Shown here: positions 61,149 to 64,000 of the stretch, one piece after another
Numbering within the stretch: position 1 is the stretch's first letter
How the letters are laid out: each line of letters starts with the position of its first letter
NCBI GenBank assembly: GCA_903813345.2
Contig: CAIIXF020000001.1
Span: forward strand, 12,729,915-12,793,914
Reading direction: 5' to 3'
Length of the DNA: 64,000 nt
Source: Owenia fusiformis
Taxonomy: Eukaryota > Annelida > Polychaeta > Sabellida > Oweniidae
The notes under the pieces: generated by a model
What the model was told of the DNA's origin: nothing
The model's input: the letters and a program-made list of their open reading frames with translations, nothing else
Database searches by the model: none
Made by a program: the position numbers and the translations under genes

Positions 61149-61440
61149 CAGGCCCGCAGATAGGAGGGGGGGGGGGGGGGGCTGGTCAGAAATTCTCTCA
61201 AAAACTTGCAGTTTTTCACCATTCTGAGCACTTTTCACATGATTTTTTGCCAAAACAACAGATGCCAGCCAGATCATACTTATAGTAGAAGGCTAGGCTC
61301 AAATAAACCTCAAATTGAGGTATTATCATTGAGATACTGATACTATACATACGATCGTGCTATCAAAACTGTCAAAAAGCCCCCCCCCCTTGGCAAAAAC
61401 TCCACCCTTGGTAAAACCGCTAATCATGTGAAAAGTTCAA
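61149..61440. mobile_element. One-ended CAGGCCC MITE fragment
   Basis: Starts CAGGCCCGCAGATAGGAGGG followed by a G run, then TTTTTCACCATTCTGAGCAC, as in the interior of the 209-414 copy. The matching right terminus is missing. A second C run near 61380 suggests rearrangement. Confidence 0.5.
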
Positions 61441-61992
61441 TTTTTTTTAATAGTTATATTCCTTCTATAAAGTGGGTACGCTTTTTGGGACACCCTGTAT
61501 TTGCAGTTCAATGCCAATGTGGAAATCAATATACAGGGAAATTCGATCTCGAATTTGTAAAATAATAACAAGAAAGGTAGCACCAAATTAGCTTGATGTA
61601 TTCATGAATGGATTCTCAAAAGTATACGAAATATATATAATCTTATTCTGTAGCTTCGGGACAATGACTATTCCTATTCGGTAGAATGGAATATATCTTT
61701 CAACGACTTCTATGACGCTTATGAAAGATAATAGCTTGGATTCAAACATAGCACAAGTTGAGACATACTAATAAGGTATACTTTACAGTTATACAATGCT
61801 CAGAGTATCCATCATTACTTACAGAAGGCAAAGAACGACTCGCTGATATCGTTTTCTGCGAGCTTTTCGAACTGGGTCATGTTGGTTTTATGCTTCGATT
61901 TGCATTAATAGCCTACACATATGGATAATCGTTTAGGAACATGTTGAAAACATATTCCAGCACCGAATGCATTACTCTATATTCATTCTTAC

Positions 61993-62060
61993 CTTATGCT
62001 ATCTGATTTGTTTGACACATTTTCGTCACCTGGCTCGTCCAGTGGCGAACGAGACGCCAT
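61993..62060 (-). CDS. Putative first coding exon, right arm (mirror)
   Basis: On the minus strand ATG (62060-62058) opens 68 nt reading MASRSPLDEPGDENVS, then SDSIR, and ends at AG-GTAAGA in phase 2. It aligns without gaps to the left-arm exon but only about 44 of 68 bases agree, while the adjoining 86-bp terminus is almost identical and the start of the intron about 84 percent. A possible second exon (61871-61823) has a strong CTTCT-GTAAGT donor but a weak acceptor. Confidence 0.45.
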
Positions 62061-62152
62061 ATTTATCGGGATTCAGTAAAAACACAACTCGGGTCACTGA
62101 CTTGCTGGAACGAAATTCGGAACACAGGATATTGATCACCCGGGGTGAGATA

Positions 62153-62878
62153 GGGGGTGACAAAATTACAAGCAACATGCATAACTGACCTACCAATCTA
62201 TTCCTTACAATATCAAATACAATGTCTCCCAAAAGATTCAAAATATGTTATAAATTGGTGAAGTTATTAATGATTCAAAGTGCAAAAATGGGCGAAAAAT
62301 GTTTAAATTCTCCCAAATAATAAGAATGGTAACCATTCTTATAGAAAAATGATACATTATTATAAAAATCTTTCGTTTTCCTTGAATAAAGTATGCACTT
62401 TTGTGATTTTTAGAAAATAGACATGACAAGGAATGACATGAGCCAAAAATATTCTAAAATTGAAACAATTTTTTGTTGAGCCTGCTCGCTTCTCCGATTC
62501 TCTCTTGCCATAGTAAAGTATGGACTGGAGATTAAATGGTGACTCAAACTGAAATTTAAATTGTTACTTTCTGTATCCATCTAAATTCTCCTACAATGAA
62601 TGCACTATGATTCCCACGACAATGACCTAAAAGAGATTAATAATGAAAAACTTGATTTGCATAAAAAACTTAACAAATCTTTATAAAAATAATTCCTTAG
62701 CTAATATTATTGTTTTGCCATGGAATATGATATGAATTATACATTGAACCCATTTGCAATAAAGATTTAAGCTGGAAAGTAATATATACTCACAGTGGTA
62801 AAATACACAATATCATTTAATAAAAACATAAAATATCTTCAAATCTGTTATCCTTCGAAATAAAACAAAATTAAAACA
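62153..62878. other. Unassigned DNA
   Basis: No supported feature. Confidence 0.5.
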
Positions 62879-62996
62879 AGGTATTAACATGCAAAATGTC
62901 ACCTGCCATTTCTTACAGACACCAACCACTGAATACCATCCACAAGAAAAGTTGGAGACTATACAAATATGTCACCACTTGTGATGGCGTCATACA
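62879..62996. mobile_element. TGTCACCAC-ended dispersed element, copy d
   Basis: AAGGTATTAACATGCAAAAT, then ATGTCACCTGCC, a short ACCAACCACTGAATACC middle and GTCACCACTTGTGATGGCGT at the right end. It is the shortest copy of the family, about 118 bp. Confidence 0.65.
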
Positions 62997-63105
62997 TTTT
63001 CTATTATTTTTGTTCACTAGACCACATGGCACAATAATTGTTACAGATATAAACTAATTTCATTCCCTATCTATGATTTATTGCTATCTTAAAAATAGAA
63101 TTACT

Positions 63106-63531
63106 CAGATGCGAGTAGGTAGTTGCCAGTTTCGCCACCAGGTGGCTGATTCGGGGGAATTAACATGGCAGGGTATTACAAAATTCCCTTAAACTTGAAT
63201 ATGCATCAGTTTTAGTGGTTCACTTTTCATATAACCCTTATGTATCTGATAGTTATACAAATTAAAATATGTCCAGTAAAAGAAAATATTATCTGCCCAA
63301 CACAGGAAAAGATATTTCACTTTTTGTGGTTTTACAGCATGGGGTATATGGGGAATCTCCCCGACCTAGAAATCTCATTTTCAAAGAAAATTAAATTTTC
63401 AAAGTTGATAAACTCTTTTCAAAACCACATTTCTAAATGTAATTTTACATGTAGATTCCAAATATGACATCAGTTTGACTGAATTGTGGATTTTTAATGA
63501 CGTAAATCAAGATTATTTCTACTCGCATCTG
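63106..63531. mobile_element. 426-bp TIR element, CAGATGCGAGTAG ends
   Basis: CAGATGCGAGTAG (63106-63118) is exactly inverted at 63519-63531. The right 130 bp recur at 52838-52965. The left part contains the short palindrome GCCACCAGGTGGC. Flanking duplication is not evident and there is no coding frame. Confidence 0.7.
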
Positions 63532-64000
63532 GGATATTGAAAATGAAATAATGGACCAAATATTGGACCAAAGATTTAAATCTTAGATTTAAGATTTAAA
63601 TAAATTACAACAATCATGATTTTCAGAATATATTTCCCTTGAATGTCCCCTTTTGTCCAAATAAAATGATAATGTCCAGAGTGTCCAGAAAGTCTTTCAC
63701 TGTATAACATGTTAAATTAAGAAGAATGCATATCTTTCAAACTGACTTAACTTTTTAATTAAATTACATATCAAGATGAAACAACAAATTTCAAACTTTG
63801 ATGATAATGTATGATTACCCAATTGTATCATGAAGTAGTTTGTATATCTAAAAAATAATTCTTTTTTATCCCTCAGCTATTCTTAAAGGCACAGTCGTTT
63901 CAGAATAAACCTGTAGTTGTTATCATAATGGTAATAACACATCTTGATCTATCAAGGTATAACATGTGAATGAAGAAACAAACTGGTTTTTAAAACAGTA
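63532..64000. other. Unassigned DNA at the window edge
   Basis: A short repeat of AGATTTAAATCTTAGATTTA near 63570-63600 is the only structure. Confidence 0.45.

Larger units (their letters stand above)
60032..62147. mobile_element. 2.1-kb CAC-ended element with long arms and mirrored first exons
   Basis: Termini CACCCCGGGTGATCAATATC are inverted at the two ends, and the direct repeat AGATA flanks them (60027-60031 and 62148-62152). The outer 86 bp (60032-60117) and its mirror (62061-62147) differ by one substitution and one inserted T. Weaker inverted similarity continues to about 60530 and 61657, giving arms near 490 bp. Immediately inside each terminus is an ATG, a 68-nt open frame and a GTAAG donor. 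The centre (60531-61656) has no recognised coding sequence and holds a broken CAGGCCC MITE (61149 on). CAC ends plus a 5-bp duplication resemble Transib/RAG-type transposons, but no transposase is present. Probably an internally deleted element. Confidence 0.8.

Noticed and set aside
60118-62060. Two ordinary overlapping host genes facing each other
   Set aside because: The exact AGATA duplications and inverted CAC ends show both exons lie inside one inserted element; host genes remain possible only if the element was co-opted.

Overview
The window is AT-rich, gene-poor metazoan nuclear DNA. Consensus introns, AATAAA sites, many terminal-inverted-repeat (TIR) DNA transposons, minisatellites and (CAAA)n tracts all fit an invertebrate, probably marine. 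A TIR element holding a GGACGGACAGACGG tract and protein families typical of cnidarians, molluscs and deuterostome invertebrates agree with that. I cannot fix the phylum.

Host genes. The one secure gene is a single-coding-exon beta-1,3-galactosyltransferase-like Golgi enzyme (31438-32643, +). A two-exon gene for a small secreted six-cysteine peptide (10787-11597, +) is reconstructed by hand and is less certain.

Transposons with datable structure. (1) A complete two-gene element at 39049-42968 lies between TTAA duplications. A Kolobok-like DDE transposase (minus strand) and a small CxxCxCxxC protein (plus strand) are transcribed outward from a shared 756-bp spacer. (2) A piggyBac-like element at 44739-51365, also TTAA-flanked, carries a ruined transposase. 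It sits exactly inside the third copy of a ~407-bp tandem triplication, so the two halves of that copy are now 6.6 kb apart. (3) A 2.1-kb element at 60032-62147 has CAC termini, a perfect 5-bp duplication (AGATA) and ~490-bp inverted arms. Each arm holds a near-identical 86-bp terminus followed at once by an ATG, a 68-nt reading frame and a consensus splice donor, the two pointing at each other. A 225-bp hairpin at 1031-1255 has related CAC ends and its own 5-bp duplication. (4) Smaller non-autonomous elements: two CAGGCCC-ended MITEs with 5-bp duplications, a 1.6-kb CAGGGGCGTAGGAA element with a TA-flanked MITE nested in it, pogo/Tigger-like MITEs, foldback elements and long TIR elements at 17291-18458 and about 58220-59114.

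Layout. 1-9 kb: MITEs, hairpins and three copies of a GACCTT-rich repeat. 10.8-11.6 kb: peptide gene. 12-27 kb: minisatellites (77, 30, 21 and 12 bp) and dispersed repeats. 31-33 kb: glycosyltransferase. 39-43 kb: Kolobok-like element. 43.7-51.5 kb: triplication split by the piggyBac-like element. 52-58 kb: mostly unassigned. 58-64 kb: three TIR elements. No rRNA, tRNA or CRISPR array was recognised.
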